A DNA stretch of 64,000 nucleotides, from assembly GCF_900215375.1 (NCBI RefSeq), contig NZ_OBEF01000010.1:62001-126000 (forward strand), given 5' to 3'. Origin of the DNA: Enterobacter sp. CC120223-11. GTDB taxonomy: Bacteria; Pseudomonadota; Gammaproteobacteria; Enterobacterales; Enterobacteriaceae. Positions within the stretch are counted from its first letter, which is position 1. The number at the start of each line of letters is the position of its first letter. Shown here piece after piece: positions 8,139-21,651 of the stretch. The position numbers and the translations under genes are program-made. The notes under the pieces are model-generated. The model was not told the DNA's origin. It ran no database searches and saw nothing but the letters and a program-made list of their open reading frames with translations.

Positions 8139-9364
8139 GTCGTCGCGTAGTCATAACCGGCATGGGCGGCGTGACCGCCTTTGGTGAAAGCTGGGATGCG
8201 GTTTCTGCGCGCCTGCGCAGCTATCAGAATGCGGTACGCAAAATGCCGGAATGGCAGGTTTATGACGGGCTGCACACGCTGCTCGGCGCGCCAATTGATG
8301 ATTTTACGCTGCCTGCGCACTACACCCGCAAGCGCATCCGCGCGATGGGCCGCGTCTCGCTGATGTCCACCCGCGCGAGTGAACTGGCGCTGGAGCAGGC
8401 CGGGCTGATTGACGAAAGCGTGCTGACCAACGGCGAAACCGGCATTGCCTACGGCTCCTCAACCGGCAGCACCGGCCCGGTGAGCGAGTTCGCCACCATG
8501 CTGACCGAGAAGCACACCAACAACATCACCGGCACCACCTATGTGCAGATGATGCCGCACACTACTGCCGTCAACACCGGGCTGTTCTTTGGCCTGCGCG
8601 GACGCGTGATCCCCACCTCCAGCGCCTGTACTTCAGGCAGCCAGGCGATTGGCTACGCGTACGAAGCGATTCGCCACGGCTATCAGACCGTCATGGTCGC
8701 AGGCGGTGCGGAGGAGCTTTGCCCGTCGGAAGCGGCGGTGTTTGACACGCTGTTCGCCACCAGCCAACGCAACGACGCACCAACGACCACGCCATCGCCG
8801 TTTGACGTCAACCGTGACGGGCTGGTGATTGGCGAAGGCGCGGGGACACTGGTGCTGGAAGAGCTGGAGCACGCCAAAGCGCGCGGCGCGACAATTTACG
8901 GCGAAATTGTCGGCTTCGCCACCAACTGCGATGCGGCCCATATCACTCAGCCGCAGAAGGAAACGATGCAGATCTGTATGGAGCAGTCGCTGCGTCAGGC
9001 GGGTCTTGCGCCGTCGGATATCGGCTATATCTCCGCCCACGGCACGGCGACCGACCGCGGTGATATCGCGGAAAGCCAGGCCACGGCGGCGGTCTATGGC
9101 AACAGCACACCGATTTCATCGCTGAAAAGCTACTTCGGGCATACGCTTGGGGCCTGCGGCGCGCTGGAGGCCTGGATGAGCCTGCAAATGATGCGCGAGG
9201 GGTGGTTTGCGCCAACTCTGAACCTGCAACAGCCTGACGAACAATGTGGCAATCTGGACTACATTATGGGAGAGTCACGGGCGATTGACTGCGAGTTTTT
9301 GCAGAGCAACAACTTCGCCTTCGGTGGGATCAACACCTCGATAGTTATTAGACGCTGGGAGTAA
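8135..9364 (+). CDS. apeR: ApeR: second beta-ketoacyl-ACP synthase (FabF-like) of the aryl polyene cluster
   Basis: 409 residues with a complete ketosynthase active site: Cys165 in SSACTSGSQA, His302 in SAHGTATD, His336 in FGHTLGACG, and NNFAFGGINTS at the C-terminus. Its length and motifs are of the FabF/KAS II type. In APE clusters ApeR is the KS separate from the ApeO-ApeC pair and probably acts on an early or alternative condensation; its exact step is not deducible here. The start overlaps apeQ (ATGA) and acpT starts two bases after its stop. Confidence 0.88.
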   Translation: MSRRVVITGMGGVTAFGESWDAVSARLRSYQNAVRKMPEWQVYDGLHTLLGAPIDDFTLPAHYTRKRIRAMGRVSLMSTRASELALEQAGLIDESVLTNGETGIAYGSSTGSTGPVSEFATMLTEKHTNNITGTTYVQMMPHTTAVNTGLFFGLRGRVIPTSSACTSGSQAIGYAYEAIRHGYQTVMVAGGAEELCPSEAAVFDTLFATSQRNDAPTTTPSPFDVNRDGLVIGEGAGTLVLEELEHAKARGATIYGEIVGFATNCDAAHITQPQKETMQICMEQSLRQAGLAPSDIGYISAHGTATDRGDIAESQATAAVYGNSTPISSLKSYFGHTLGACGALEAWMSLQMMREGWFAPTLNLQQPDEQCGNLDYIMGESRAIDCEFLQSNNFAFGGINTSIVIRRWE

Positions 9365-9366
9365 CG

Positions 9367-9945
9367 ATGTATCGGCTGTTCCTCGGGAATATTTCAACCC
9401 TCAGTCTGGCCACGCTGCCTTCGGCGCTCGCAGAGAGTGCGCCCGAGGGGACGCGCCGCAGCGCCTGGCTTGCCGGGCGTGCGCTGCTGTGCCATGCCGT
9501 CTCGCCGCTGCCCGAAATACAGCTTGGCGATCAGGGAAAACCGGGGTTCGACGAGCGTCACGCGCTGTGGTTCAACCTGAGCCACAGCGGCGATAACATC
9601 GCCCTGTTGGTCAGCGACGAAGGCGAGGTGGGCTGCGACATTGAAATGCTCCGCCCGCGCCCGCAGTGGCAGCAGCTGGCTAACGCCACCTTTACCGGCA
9701 ACGAACATATTGAGATTGAGCGTGAAGCTGAGGAGCACCGCCTGACGGCGTTCTGGCGCATCTGGACGCGTAAAGAAGCGATGGTCAAACAGCGCGGCGG
9801 CAGCGCCTGGCAGATTGTCAGCTACGACAGCACCGCGCCGCTGAATCTGCACCTCAGCGATTTGCAGCATGAAGGTTTAAGCCTGGCGGTCTGCACGCCA
9901 ACGCCGTTTACGGTGAGTACAGAGGTGATTGAGCGGGTGGGTTAA
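9367..9945 (+). CDS. acpT: AcpT: 4'-phosphopantetheinyl transferase for the APE carrier proteins
   Basis: 192 residues, Sfp/AcpT type. Diagnostic motifs are visible: WFNLSHSGDNIALLV, GEVGCDIEML (magnesium-binding Asp-Ile-Glu) and FWRIWTRKEAMVKQRGG (WTxKEA). It transfers the phosphopantetheine arm from CoA to acyl carrier proteins, here most likely the two ACPs upstream in the APE cluster. In E. coli K-12 acpT is an orphan because its neighbouring cluster was lost; in strains such as O157:H7 it sits beside the fatty-acid-like cluster, as here. It is the last gene of the operon, followed by a terminator hairpin. Confidence 0.92.
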   Translation: MYRLFLGNISTLSLATLPSALAESAPEGTRRSAWLAGRALLCHAVSPLPEIQLGDQGKPGFDERHALWFNLSHSGDNIALLVSDEGEVGCDIEMLRPRPQWQQLANATFTGNEHIEIEREAEEHRLTAFWRIWTRKEAMVKQRGGSAWQIVSYDSTAPLNLHLSDLQHEGLSLAVCTPTPFTVSTEVIERVG

Positions 9946-9967
9946 CGCATCTCGCCCGAATAACAGA

Positions 9968-9994
9968 ACGGCAGCCCGAAGGCTGCCGTTTTGC
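9968..9994. terminator. Bidirectional terminator between acpT and yhgN
   Basis: A perfect stem CGGCAGCC-CGAA-GGCTGCCG (9969-9988) is followed by TTTT on the + strand. It lies between the convergent stops of acpT and yhgN; the yhgN side has only a weak T tract. Confidence 0.82.
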
Positions 9995-10594
9995 TTAGGC
10001 CTGGCCTTTCATCCACACCCGAATGCCGTCGAGGAACATCTGGGTGGCGAGCATCACCAGAATCAGCCCCATCAGGCGCTCCAGCGCGTTCACGCCTTTC
10101 TCGCCGAGCAGGCGCAAAAAGAGCCCCGACTGCAGCAAAATAACAAAGGTGCCGCCCCAGGCGAGCATCAGCGCGATAATTAAATGCCCCATCTGATTCG
10201 GATACTGGTGCGACAGCAGCATCAAGGTTGCCAGCAGCGACGGCCCGGCAACCAGTGGGATGGCCAGCGGCACAATAAAGGGTTCTTCACCCGCCGGTAA
10301 GCCGTTGCTGCTGCCCTCGTTGCCGGGAAAAATCATCTTTATGGCAATCAGGAACAGAATAATCCCTCCGGAGATAGAAACGGTCTCTGCGCTCAGGTTC
10401 AGGAAGGCGAGAATTTTCTCTCCGGCGAAGAGGAAAATGAGCATTATCACTATTGCAATCAATAGCTCACGTATCATGATCGCCCGGCGGCGCCTGGGTT
10501 CCGTATGTTTCAGCACCGACATAAAAATCGGTAAATTTCCCAGGGGATCCATAATCAGGATCAATAAAACCGCCGCGGAAAGGATTTCACTCAT
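9995..10594 (-). CDS. yhgN: YhgN: MarC-family multi-spanning inner-membrane protein
   Basis: 199 residues, almost entirely hydrophobic, with about six membrane segments. The N-terminus (LILIMDPLGNLPIFMSVL) and the GGIILFLIAIKMIF and PLAIPLVAGPSLLATLML segments are typical of the MarC/UPF0056 family. It is close in length to E. coli YhgN (197). No transport substrate is established for the family, so function stays unknown. An AGGGAAC ribosome site precedes the ATG. It is divergent from asd, as in E. coli, and convergent with acpT. Confidence 0.93.
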   Translation of the reverse strand: MSEILSAAVLLILIMDPLGNLPIFMSVLKHTEPRRRRAIMIRELLIAIVIMLIFLFAGEKILAFLNLSAETVSISGGIILFLIAIKMIFPGNEGSSNGLPAGEEPFIVPLAIPLVAGPSLLATLMLLSHQYPNQMGHLIIALMLAWGGTFVILLQSGLFLRLLGEKGVNALERLMGLILVMLATQMFLDGIRVWMKGQA

Positions 10595-10793
10595 GAGATT
10601 GTTCCCTGATAATTGCGCTTCATGCTAAGAGTAATGAGCGCGTTAAATAAGTTGCTTTACTTAATGATGACGAATCATTGAATTTTTTCACTTGCGACTT
10701 TGGCTGCATTTTGTAATGTGTGAGAACCCCTGCGTCCAGCAATGGAAAATGGGGCCAGACACAACAGCACACACCTCTGCAGGAAAATACGTT
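10595..10793. promoter_or_regulatory. yhgN-asd divergent promoter region
   Basis: 199 bases between divergent starts. On the + strand TTGCGA at 10692-10697 and TAATGT at 10714-10719 (16-base spacing) make a plausible asd promoter, leaving a leader of about 70 bases with AGGA before the ATG. No recognised operator or riboswitch. Confidence 0.4.
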
Positions 10794-11900
10794 ATGAAAA
10801 ATGTTGGTTTTATCGGCTGGCGTGGAATGGTCGGCTCTGTACTCATGCAACGCATGGTAGAAGAGCGCGATTTTGACGCCATCCGCCCGGTCTTCTTCTC
10901 CACCTCTCAGCTTGGTCAGGCTGCGCCTGCGTTCGGCACCCATAGCGGTGGAACATTGCAGGATGCTTTCGATCTGGAGGCGCTGAAGGCTCTCGACATT
11001 ATTGTCACCTGCCAGGGCGGCGATTATACCAACGAAATCTATCCAAAGCTGCGTGAAAGCGGCTGGCAGGGCTACTGGATTGATGCGGCCTCGTCGCTGC
11101 GCATGAAAGATGACGCCATTATCATTCTGGACCCGGTCAACCAGGCTGTCATTACCGACGGCCTCAACAAAGGCGTGAAAACCTTTGTCGGCGGTAACTG
11201 CACCGTCAGCCTGATGCTGATGTCGCTGGGCGGCCTGTTCGCCAACGACCTGGTCGAGTGGGCCTCTGTGGCAACCTATCAGGCAGCCTCCGGCGGCGGC
11301 GCGCGCCACATGCGCGAACTGTTGAGCCAGATGGGCGGCCTGTATAACTACGTTTCGGACGAGCTGGCAAACCCGGCATCGGCCATTCTGGATATCGAAC
11401 GCAAAGTCACCCAACTGACCCGCAGCGGCGATCTGCCGGTGGACAACTTCGGTGTACCGCTGGCGGGCAGCCTGATCCCATGGATCGACAAGCAGCTCGA
11501 CAACGGCCAGAGCCGCGAAGAGTGGAAAGGCCAGGCGGAAACCAACAAAATTCTCGCCACGCAGAATATTATTCCGGTTGACGGCCTGTGCGTGCGCATC
11601 GGCGCGCTGCGCTGCCACAGCCAGGCATTCACCCTGAAGCTGAAAAAAGACGTCTCTGTCCAGACCATCGAAGAGATGCTGGCGGCGCACAACCCGTGGG
11701 CTAAAGTGGTGCCAAACGATCGTGAAATCACCATGCGCGAGCTGACGCCAGCGGCAGTCACCGGCACGCTGACCACGCCGGTCGGGCGCTTGCGTAAGCT
11801 GAATATGGGGCCGGAGTACCTCTCCGCCTTCACCGTCGGCGATCAGCTCCTCTGGGGAGCCGCAGAGCCGTTAAGACGCATGCTGAGACAATTAGCGTAA
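10794..11900 (+). CDS. asd: Aspartate-semialdehyde dehydrogenase
   Basis: 368 residues, one more than E. coli Asd. It reduces aspartyl-4-phosphate to aspartate semialdehyde with NADPH, the branch point for lysine, diaminopimelate, methionine and threonine. The N-terminal NADP motif [11 protein letters not shown] and the catalytic cysteine in GGNCTVS (Cys136) are visible, as are [17 protein letters not shown] and the C-terminal [16 protein letters not shown]. The frame is open further upstream, but ATG 10794 gives the conserved MKNVGFIGW start with AGGA before it. It is monocistronic with its own terminator. Confidence 0.97.
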   Translation: MKNVGFIGWRGMVGSVLMQRMVEERDFDAIRPVFFSTSQLGQAAPAFGTHSGGTLQDAFDLEALKALDIIVTCQGGDYTNEIYPKLRESGWQGYWIDAASSLRMKDDAIIILDPVNQAVITDGLNKGVKTFVGGNCTVSLMLMSLGGLFANDLVEWASVATYQAASGGGARHMRELLSQMGGLYNYVSDELANPASAILDIERKVTQLTRSGDLPVDNFGVPLAGSLIPWIDKQLDNGQSREEWKGQAETNKILATQNIIPVDGLCVRIGALRCHSQAFTLKLKKDVSVQTIEEMLAAHNPWAKVVPNDREITMRELTPAAVTGTLTTPVGRLRKLNMGPEYLSAFTVGDQLLWGAAEPLRRMLRQLA

Positions 11901-11913
11901 CAAAATGAAAGAC

Positions 11914-11937
11914 GGGGTGCTGAGTCACCCCTTTTTT
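11914..11937 (+). terminator. Rho-independent terminator of asd
   Basis: Stem GGGGTG-CTGAG... closing with CACCCC, followed by six T residues (11932-11937), 13 bases after the asd stop. Confidence 0.9.
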
Positions 11938-11948
11938 ACGCCTGTCAC

Positions 11949-12139
11949 TTATACGTATAACAAGGAGCTATTACGTATGTATCAACTTTTACCCGGAGTC
12001 AGATAAAGCCTTGGCTATGCTTTAAGGGAGAGGTTTTCCCTGAAGGTGGGATGGCGCGAAAAGGAAGCTCGTTTTTACCGCGCCGTTCAGGTCAAAAAAA
12101 GTCGCTACAGAGAAACAAAACAGCGACACCTATAACAGG
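11949..12139 (+). promoter_or_regulatory. glgB leader region with palindrome and hairpins
   Basis: The asd-glgB gap carries a perfect 12-base palindrome TTATACGTATAA (11949-11960), then a strong ribosome site and a nine-codon reading frame, a GGGAGAGGTTTTCCC hairpin, an imperfect GGCGCG...CGCGCC stem (about 12052-12083) and a GTCGCT...AGCGAC stem (12101-12127) just before the glgB ribosome site AGGA. This is more structure than a plain spacer; its role is unknown. Confidence 0.45.
11977..12006 (+). CDS. Candidate nine-residue leader peptide before glgB
   Basis: ATG 11977 opens a frame encoding MYQLLPGVR and stopping at TAA 12004-12006. AAGGAG at 11962-11967 lies nine bases before the ATG, a near-ideal ribosome-binding site and stronger than that of glgB itself. 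It is followed by stem-loops in the glgB leader. It may be a regulatory leader peptide or chance; no similarity is claimed. Confidence 0.3.
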   Translation: MYQLLPGVR

Positions 12140-12148
12140 ATGAATAGC

Positions 12149-14335
12149 ATGTCCGAACGTATCGACAGAGACGTGGTTAATGCTCTGATTGCCGGCCATT
12201 TTGCGGATCCCTTTTCCGTGCTTGGCATGCACTGCACCGCCGCAGGGCTGGAAGTCCGCGCACTGTTACCTGACGCGACTGAAGTGTGGGTCATCGAACC
12301 AAAGACCGGGCGTAAAGTCGGGCAGCTCGACTGCCTAGACTCGCGCGGTTTCTTCTGCGGCGTGATGCCGCGGCGTAAAAATCCTTTCCGCTATCAGCTG
12401 GCCGTCATCTGGCACGGCCAGCAAAACCTGATTGACGATCCGTACCGCTTCGGCCCGCTGCTGCAGGAGATGGACGCCTGGCTGCTGTCGGAAGGTACGC
12501 ACCTGCGCCCGTATGAGACGCTGGGTGCGCATGCCGATACCATGGATGGCGTAACGGGTACGCGTTTTTCCGTCTGGGCACCGAACGCACGTCGCGTGTC
12601 GGTGGTTGGGCAGTTCAACTACTGGGACGGTCGCCGTCACCCGATGCGCCTGCGGGCGGAGTCAGGTATCTGGGAGCTGTTTGTTCCCGGGGCGCACAAC
12701 GGTCAGCTCTATAAATTCGAGATGATCGACGCCCACGGCAAGCTGCGCATCAAGGCGGACCCGTATGCCTTCGAAGCGCAGATGCGCCCTGAAACCGCGT
12801 CGCTGATTTGCGGTCTGCCGGAAAAAATCGAGCAGCCGGAATCGCGCAGGCAGGCGAATAATTTCGACGCGCCCATCGCCATTTATGAGGTGCATCTCGG
12901 CTCCTGGCGGCGTCATACCGACAACAACTTCTGGCTGAGCTACCGCGAGCTGGCAGACCAGCTGGTGCCGTATGCCAAATGGATGGGGTTCACCCATCTG
13001 GAACTGCTGCCGATCAATGAGCATCCGTTCGACGGCAGCTGGGGCTATCAGCCGACGGGCCTGTACGCGCCGACGCGTCGTTTTGGCACCCGCGAAGATT
13101 TCCGCTATTTCATTAACGCGGCCCATAACGCCGGGCTGAACGTCATTCTTGACTGGGTGCCGGGCCACTTCCCGTCGGACGATTTTGCGCTGGCGAAGTT
13201 CGACGGCACCGAGCTGTACGAGCACAGCGATCCTAAGGAAGGCTACCATCAGGACTGGAACACCCTGATTTATAACTATGGCCGCCGCGAAGTGCAGAAT
13301 TACCTGGTCGGCAATGCGCTGTACTGGATTGAGCGTTTCGGCATTGATGCCCTGCGCGTGGATGCGGTGGCCTCAATGATTTACCGCGACTACAGCCGCA
13401 AAGAGGGCGAGTGGGTGCCTAACGAGCACGGCGGGCGTGAAAATCTCGAAGCAATTGAGTTCCTGCGCAGCACCAACCGTATTCTCGGCGAGCAGGTGCC
13501 GGGCGCGGTGAGCATGGCGGAAGAGTCGACGGACTTCGCGGGCGTTTCAAGGCCGCCTGAGATGGGCGGGCTCGGCTTCTGGTACAAGTGGAACCTGGGC
13601 TGGATGCACGACACCCTCGATTATTTCAAACTTGACCCGGTTTATCGCAAACATCATCACGACAAGCTGACCTTCGGCATGTTGTACAACGGCACAGAAA
13701 ACTTCGTCCTGCCGCTGTCGCACGATGAAGTGGTGCACGGCAAAAAATCGATTCTCGACAGAATGCCGGGCGATGCCTGGCAGAAGTTCGCCAACCTGCG
13801 CGCCTATTACGGCTGGCTGTACGCTTTTCCGGGCAAAAAGCTGCTGTTTATGGGCAACGAATTTGCCCAGGGCCGCGAGTGGAACCACGACACCAGCCTC
13901 GACTGGCATCTGCTGAGCGGCGGCGACAACTGGCACCACGGCGTGCAGCGGCTGGTGCGGGATCTCAACCTGACCTATCGTCACCACAAAGCGATGCATG
14001 AGCTGGACTACGACTCTTACGGCTTCGAATGGCTGGTGGTCGATGACCACGAGCGCTCGGTGTTTGTCTTTGTGCGCCGCGACAGGCAGGGCAACGAAAT
14101 CATCGTCGCCAGCAACTTCACGCCGGTGCCGCGCGAACATTATCGTTTCGGCATCAATCAGTCGGGCCGCTGGCGTGAAATCCTGAATACCGACTCCATG
14201 CACTACCACGGCAGCAATGCCGGGAACGCTGGGGCGGTGCACAGTGATGCCATTGAGAGCCACGGACGCCCGAACTCGCTCTCCATCACGCTGCCGCCGC
14301 TGTCGACCATCTGGCTGGTCCGGGAGGGAGAATGA
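12149..14335 (+). CDS. glgB: 1,4-alpha-glucan branching enzyme
   Basis: 728 residues, identical in length to E. coli GlgB. It transfers alpha-1,4 segments to make alpha-1,6 branches in glycogen. An N-terminal module (about 1-110) and a CBM48-like domain ([15 protein letters not shown]) precede the GH13 barrel with nucleophile Asp405 ([10 protein letters not shown]) and acid/base Glu458 (MAEEST), then [10 protein letters not shown]. The start is ATG 12149, nine bases after AGGA, rather than ATG 12140, which touches that site. The stop overlaps glgX as ATGA. It is first in the glgBXCAP operon. Confidence 0.97.
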   Translation: MSERIDRDVVNALIAGHFADPFSVLGMHCTAAGLEVRALLPDATEVWVIEPKTGRKVGQLDCLDSRGFFCGVMPRRKNPFRYQLAVIWHGQQNLIDDPYRFGPLLQEMDAWLLSEGTHLRPYETLGAHADTMDGVTGTRFSVWAPNARRVSVVGQFNYWDGRRHPMRLRAESGIWELFVPGAHNGQLYKFEMIDAHGKLRIKADPYAFEAQMRPETASLICGLPEKIEQPESRRQANNFDAPIAIYEVHLGSWRRHTDNNFWLSYRELADQLVPYAKWMGFTHLELLPINEHPFDGSWGYQPTGLYAPTRRFGTREDFRYFINAAHNAGLNVILDWVPGHFPSDDFALAKFDGTELYEHSDPKEGYHQDWNTLIYNYGRREVQNYLVGNALYWIERFGIDALRVDAVASMIYRDYSRKEGEWVPNEHGGRENLEAIEFLRSTNRILGEQVPGAVSMAEESTDFAGVSRPPEMGGLGFWYKWNLGWMHDTLDYFKLDPVYRKHHHDKLTFGMLYNGTENFVLPLSHDEVVHGKKSILDRMPGDAWQKFANLRAYYGWLYAFPGKKLLFMGNEFAQGREWNHDTSLDWHLLSGGDNWHHGVQRLVRDLNLTYRHHKAMHELDYDSYGFEWLVVDDHERSVFVFVRRDRQGNEIIVASNFTPVPREHYRFGINQSGRWREILNTDSMHYHGSNAGNAGAVHSDAIESHGRPNSLSITLPPLSTIWLVREGE

Positions 14336-16320
14336 GCAAACTCACGGCAGGAAAACCCGCGCCGCTCGGCGCAAGCTACGACGGCAAAGGCGTGAACTTC
14401 ACCCTTTTCTCCGCCCATGCGGAGCGGGTTGAACTCTGTGTGTTTGATAAACATGGCAACGAGCGACGCTCCGATTTACCCGAGCGCACCGGCGACGTGT
14501 GGCACGGCTATCTGCCTGAAGCGCGCCCTGGCCTGCGTTACGGTTTTCGCGTGCATGGGCCATGGGATCCGCATCAGGGGCATCGCTATAACCCGGCGAA
14601 GCTGCTGCTCGATCCCTGCGCCTATCGCGTGGACGGTGAGGCGATTGATGACCCCATTCTTCACGGCGGCCATGACACGCCAGACGATCGCGACAGTGCG
14701 AGCGTCGCACCTCGCTCCGTGGTGGTGGATCTCCGCTACGACTGGGAAGACGACGAGCTACCGCGCACGCCTTGGAGCAACACTATTATTTACGAGGCGC
14801 ACGTCAAAGGGCTGACGTATCTGCATCCAGGTATTCCGAAAGATCTGGCCGGAACCTACGGTGCCCTTGCTCATCCGCTGATGATCGCCTATTTCAAAAA
14901 GCTCGGTATTACGGCGCTGGAGCTGCTGCCCGTCGCGCACTTCGCCAGCGAGCCGCGCCTGCAACGGCTGGGGCTCACTAACTACTGGGGCTACAACCCG
15001 CTGGCGATGTTTGCCGTCGATCCGCGCTATGCCACCTCGCCGAAGACGGCGCTGAAGGAGTTTCGCGATGCGGTGAAGGCGCTGCATGCGGCGGGCATTG
15101 AGGTGATTCTCGACATCGTGCTGAACCACAGCGCGGAGGTCGACCTCGACGGCCCGACCTTCTCCCTGCGCGGAATCGACAACCGTAGCTATTATTGGAT
15201 AAGGGACGATGGCGATTACCACAACTGGACCGGCTGCGGTAACACCCTGAATCTCAGCACGCCAGGCTCGGTGGAATACGCTCACCGGTGCCTGCGCTTT
15301 TGGGTTGATGAGTGTCACGTGGACGGCTTCCGCTTTGACCTGGCCTCGGTAATGGGCCGCACGCCGGAATTTCGTCAGGATGCGCCCCTGTTTGAGGCGA
15401 TCAAAAACGATCCGCACTTAAGCGCCGTGAAGCTGATTGCGGAGCCCTGGGATATTGGTGACGGCGGCTATCAGGTCGGCAACTTCCCGCCGCTGTTCGC
15501 CGAATGGAACGACCATTTCCGCGATGCTACGCGCCGCTTCTGGCTGCAGCAAAGCCTGTCGCTCGGCGAATTTGCCCGCCGTTTTGCAGGCTCCAGCGAT
15601 GTGTTCAACTTCAACGGACGCCTGCCGTCGGCGTCGGTGAATCTGGTCACGGCGCACGACGGTTTTACCCTACAGGACTGCGTCAGTTTCAATCAGAAAC
15701 ACAATGAGGCAAACGGTGAAGAAAACCGCGACGGCACGAACAATAACCACAGCTGCAACCATGGTATAGAAGGATTAGACGGCAGTCTTGATGTGACTGA
15801 ACGGCGGCGGGCCAGCGTCCATGCCCTGATGGCCTCGCTGCTTTTATCACAAGGGACGCCGATGATACTGGCCGGGGATGAACACGGCCATAGTCAGCAC
15901 GGCAATAACAATGCGTACTGTCAGGACAACGCCTTAACCTGGCTCGACTGGGAAAAGGCCAACGCTGGCCTGACCGCGTTTACCGCAGCCCTCATTCGCC
16001 TGCGCCAGCAGATCCCGGCTTTGACCGAAGACCGCTGGTGGCAGGAGGGTGATGGCCGCGTTTGCTGGCTGAACGAGAACGCGCAGCCTCTGAGCGTTGA
16101 AGCGTGGCAACAGGGAAGCCCCCGGATGCAGATTCTGCTTTCAGGCACCTGGCTTATCACGCTGAACGGCTCGCAGGAGGTTGCAGAGATGGCATTACCT
16201 GAAGGGGAGTGGCGCGCCATTCCTCCATTCGCCGGAGAGGATAATCCGGTCATCCTGGCTGTCTGGCATGGGCCCGCGCACGGAGTGTGCGTATTCGAAA
16301 AGGTCCGCTCGGACGTGTAA
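14332..16320 (+). CDS. glgX: Glycogen debranching enzyme
   Basis: 662 residues, slightly longer than E. coli GlgX (657). It is an isoamylase-type GH13 enzyme with an N-terminal [17 protein letters not shown] module and catalytic barrel motifs: [21 protein letters not shown] (nucleophile Asp), IAEPWDIG (acid/base Glu) and [10 protein letters not shown]. It removes the short limit-dextrin branches left by glycogen phosphorylase. Its start overlaps glgB (ATGA). The glgC ribosome site follows 22 bases after its stop, so it belongs to the same operon. Confidence 0.96.
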   Translation: MSKLTAGKPAPLGASYDGKGVNFTLFSAHAERVELCVFDKHGNERRSDLPERTGDVWHGYLPEARPGLRYGFRVHGPWDPHQGHRYNPAKLLLDPCAYRVDGEAIDDPILHGGHDTPDDRDSASVAPRSVVVDLRYDWEDDELPRTPWSNTIIYEAHVKGLTYLHPGIPKDLAGTYGALAHPLMIAYFKKLGITALELLPVAHFASEPRLQRLGLTNYWGYNPLAMFAVDPRYATSPKTALKEFRDAVKALHAAGIEVILDIVLNHSAEVDLDGPTFSLRGIDNRSYYWIRDDGDYHNWTGCGNTLNLSTPGSVEYAHRCLRFWVDECHVDGFRFDLASVMGRTPEFRQDAPLFEAIKNDPHLSAVKLIAEPWDIGDGGYQVGNFPPLFAEWNDHFRDATRRFWLQQSLSLGEFARRFAGSSDVFNFNGRLPSASVNLVTAHDGFTLQDCVSFNQKHNEANGEENRDGTNNNHSCNHGIEGLDGSLDVTERRRASVHALMASLLLSQGTPMILAGDEHGHSQHGNNNAYCQDNALTWLDWEKANAGLTAFTAALIRLRQQIPALTEDRWWQEGDGRVCWLNENAQPLSVEAWQQGSPRMQILLSGTWLITLNGSQEVAEMALPEGEWRAIPPFAGEDNPVILAVWHGPAHGVCVFEKVRSDV

Positions 16321-16342
16321 CGAGCGAGAAAAGGAGTTAATC

Positions 16343-17626
16343 ATGGTTAGACTTGAAAAGAACGATCCTCTGATGTTAGCGCGCCAGTTGCCGATCAAAT
16401 CGGTGGCGCTGATCCTCGCCGGTGGGCGCGGAACCCGACTGAAAGACCTGACCACCACCCGCGCAAAACCGGCGGTGCACTTTGGTGGCAAATTCCGCAT
16501 CATTGATTTTGCCCTCTCTAATTGCATTAACTCAGGTATTCGCCGCATCGGCGTAATCACTCAGTATCAGTCCCACACGCTGGTGCAGCACATTCAGCGC
16601 GGCTGGTCCTTCTTTAGCGAAGAGATGAACGAGTTCGTCGACATTCTGCCTGCGCAGCAGCGCGTCAGCGGCCAGAACTGGTATCGCGGCACCGCCGATG
16701 CGGTCACCCAGAACCTCGACATCATTCGCCGCTACAAAGCCGAGTACATTGTGATCCTCGCCGGGGACCACATCTACAAGCAGGATTACTCGCGCATGCT
16801 TATCGATCACGTCGAAAAAGGCGCACGTTGCACCGTGGCCTGCATGCCGGTGCCCGTTGAAGAGGCAACGGCGTTTGGCGTGATGGCGGTGGATAACGAA
16901 GAAAAGATTATCGAATTCGTCGAAAAACCGGCGAAGCCGCCAACCATGCCGGGCGACGACAGCAAATCCCTCGCCAGCATGGGCATCTATATCTTTGATG
17001 CAGATTACCTTTACGACCTGCTGACCGAAGACGACGCCGAGGAGAACTCCAGCCACGACTTCGGCAAAGACATCATCCCGAAAATTGTCAAATCTGGCAT
17101 GGCGTATGCACATCCCTTCCCGTTGTCCTGCGTTCAGTCCGACCCGGAATCCGAACCTTACTGGCGCGATGTGGGTACGCTTGAGGCGTACTGGAAGGCA
17201 AACCTCGACCTGGCTTCCGTCACGCCTGAGCTGGATATGTACGATCAGAACTGGCCGATTCGTACGCATATGGAATCGCTGCCGCCCGCGAAGTTTGTAC
17301 AGGACCGTTCGGGCAGCCACGGCATGACCCTGAACTCGCTGGTTTCCGGCGGCTGCATTATCTCCGGCTCGGTGGTAGTGCAGTCGGTGCTGTTCCCGCG
17401 CGTGAGGATTAACTCGTTCTGTAACATTGATTCGGCAGTCTTACTGCCAGACGTCTGGGTTGGACGTTCGTGTCGCCTGCGTCGCTGCGTTATCGACCGT
17501 GCCTGCGTGATACCAGAGGGCATGGTCATTGGGGAGAATGCGGAAGAGGACGCGCGTCGTTTCTACCGTTCTGAGGAAGGTATTGTGCTGGTCACGCGTG
17601 AAATGCTGCGCAAACTGCAGGGCTGA
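16343..17626 (+). CDS. glgC: Glucose-1-phosphate adenylyltransferase (ADP-glucose pyrophosphorylase)
   Basis: 427 residues (E. coli 431). It makes ADP-glucose from ATP and glucose-1-phosphate, the controlled step of glycogen synthesis. The N-terminus has the nucleotidyltransferase motif [30 protein letters not shown] lies in the middle, and the C-terminal part is a left-handed beta-helix ([17 protein letters not shown]). The frame stays open upstream into glgX, but ATG 16343, with AAGGAG eight bases before it, gives the conserved [15 protein letters not shown]. In E. coli CsrA binds GGA motifs in this leader; one GGA overlaps the ribosome site here. Confidence 0.96.
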   Translation: MVRLEKNDPLMLARQLPIKSVALILAGGRGTRLKDLTTTRAKPAVHFGGKFRIIDFALSNCINSGIRRIGVITQYQSHTLVQHIQRGWSFFSEEMNEFVDILPAQQRVSGQNWYRGTADAVTQNLDIIRRYKAEYIVILAGDHIYKQDYSRMLIDHVEKGARCTVACMPVPVEEATAFGVMAVDNEEKIIEFVEKPAKPPTMPGDDSKSLASMGIYIFDADYLYDLLTEDDAEENSSHDFGKDIIPKIVKSGMAYAHPFPLSCVQSDPESEPYWRDVGTLEAYWKANLDLASVTPELDMYDQNWPIRTHMESLPPAKFVQDRSGSHGMTLNSLVSGGCIISGSVVVQSVLFPRVRINSFCNIDSAVLLPDVWVGRSCRLRRCVIDRACVIPEGMVIGENAEEDARRFYRSEEGIVLVTREMLRKLQG

Positions 17627-17637
17627 CAGGAGCGATA

Positions 17638-21536
<3,899 letters not shown>

Positions 21537-21541
21537 TCGTT

Positions 21542-21638
21542 GCCCTCTCCCTAACCCTCTCCCGCAGGGAGAGGGAACTATTCAGCGCAGGTTTGTTTTT
21601 CTCCCTCTCCTTTCGGGAGAGGGCCGGGGAGAGGGGAA
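21542..21638. repeat. Paired CCCTCTCCC/GGGAGAGGG palindromic element between glgP and glpD
   Basis: Two hairpin units: CCCTCTCCCGCAGGGAGAGGG (core 21556-21575) and CCCTCTCCTTTCGGGAGAGG, joined by about 25 bases, with CCGGGGAGAGGGG on the right flank. It lies between convergent stops and may end or protect transcripts from both sides. It is the first of seven loci of this family in the window. Confidence 0.85.
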
Positions 21639-21651
21639 ATTCAGATCTGGA

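Noticed and set aside
10620-11690. Long open frame on the - strand opposite asd (356 codons)
   Set aside because: Same antisense artefact over a certain gene, with no ribosome site or recognisable fold.
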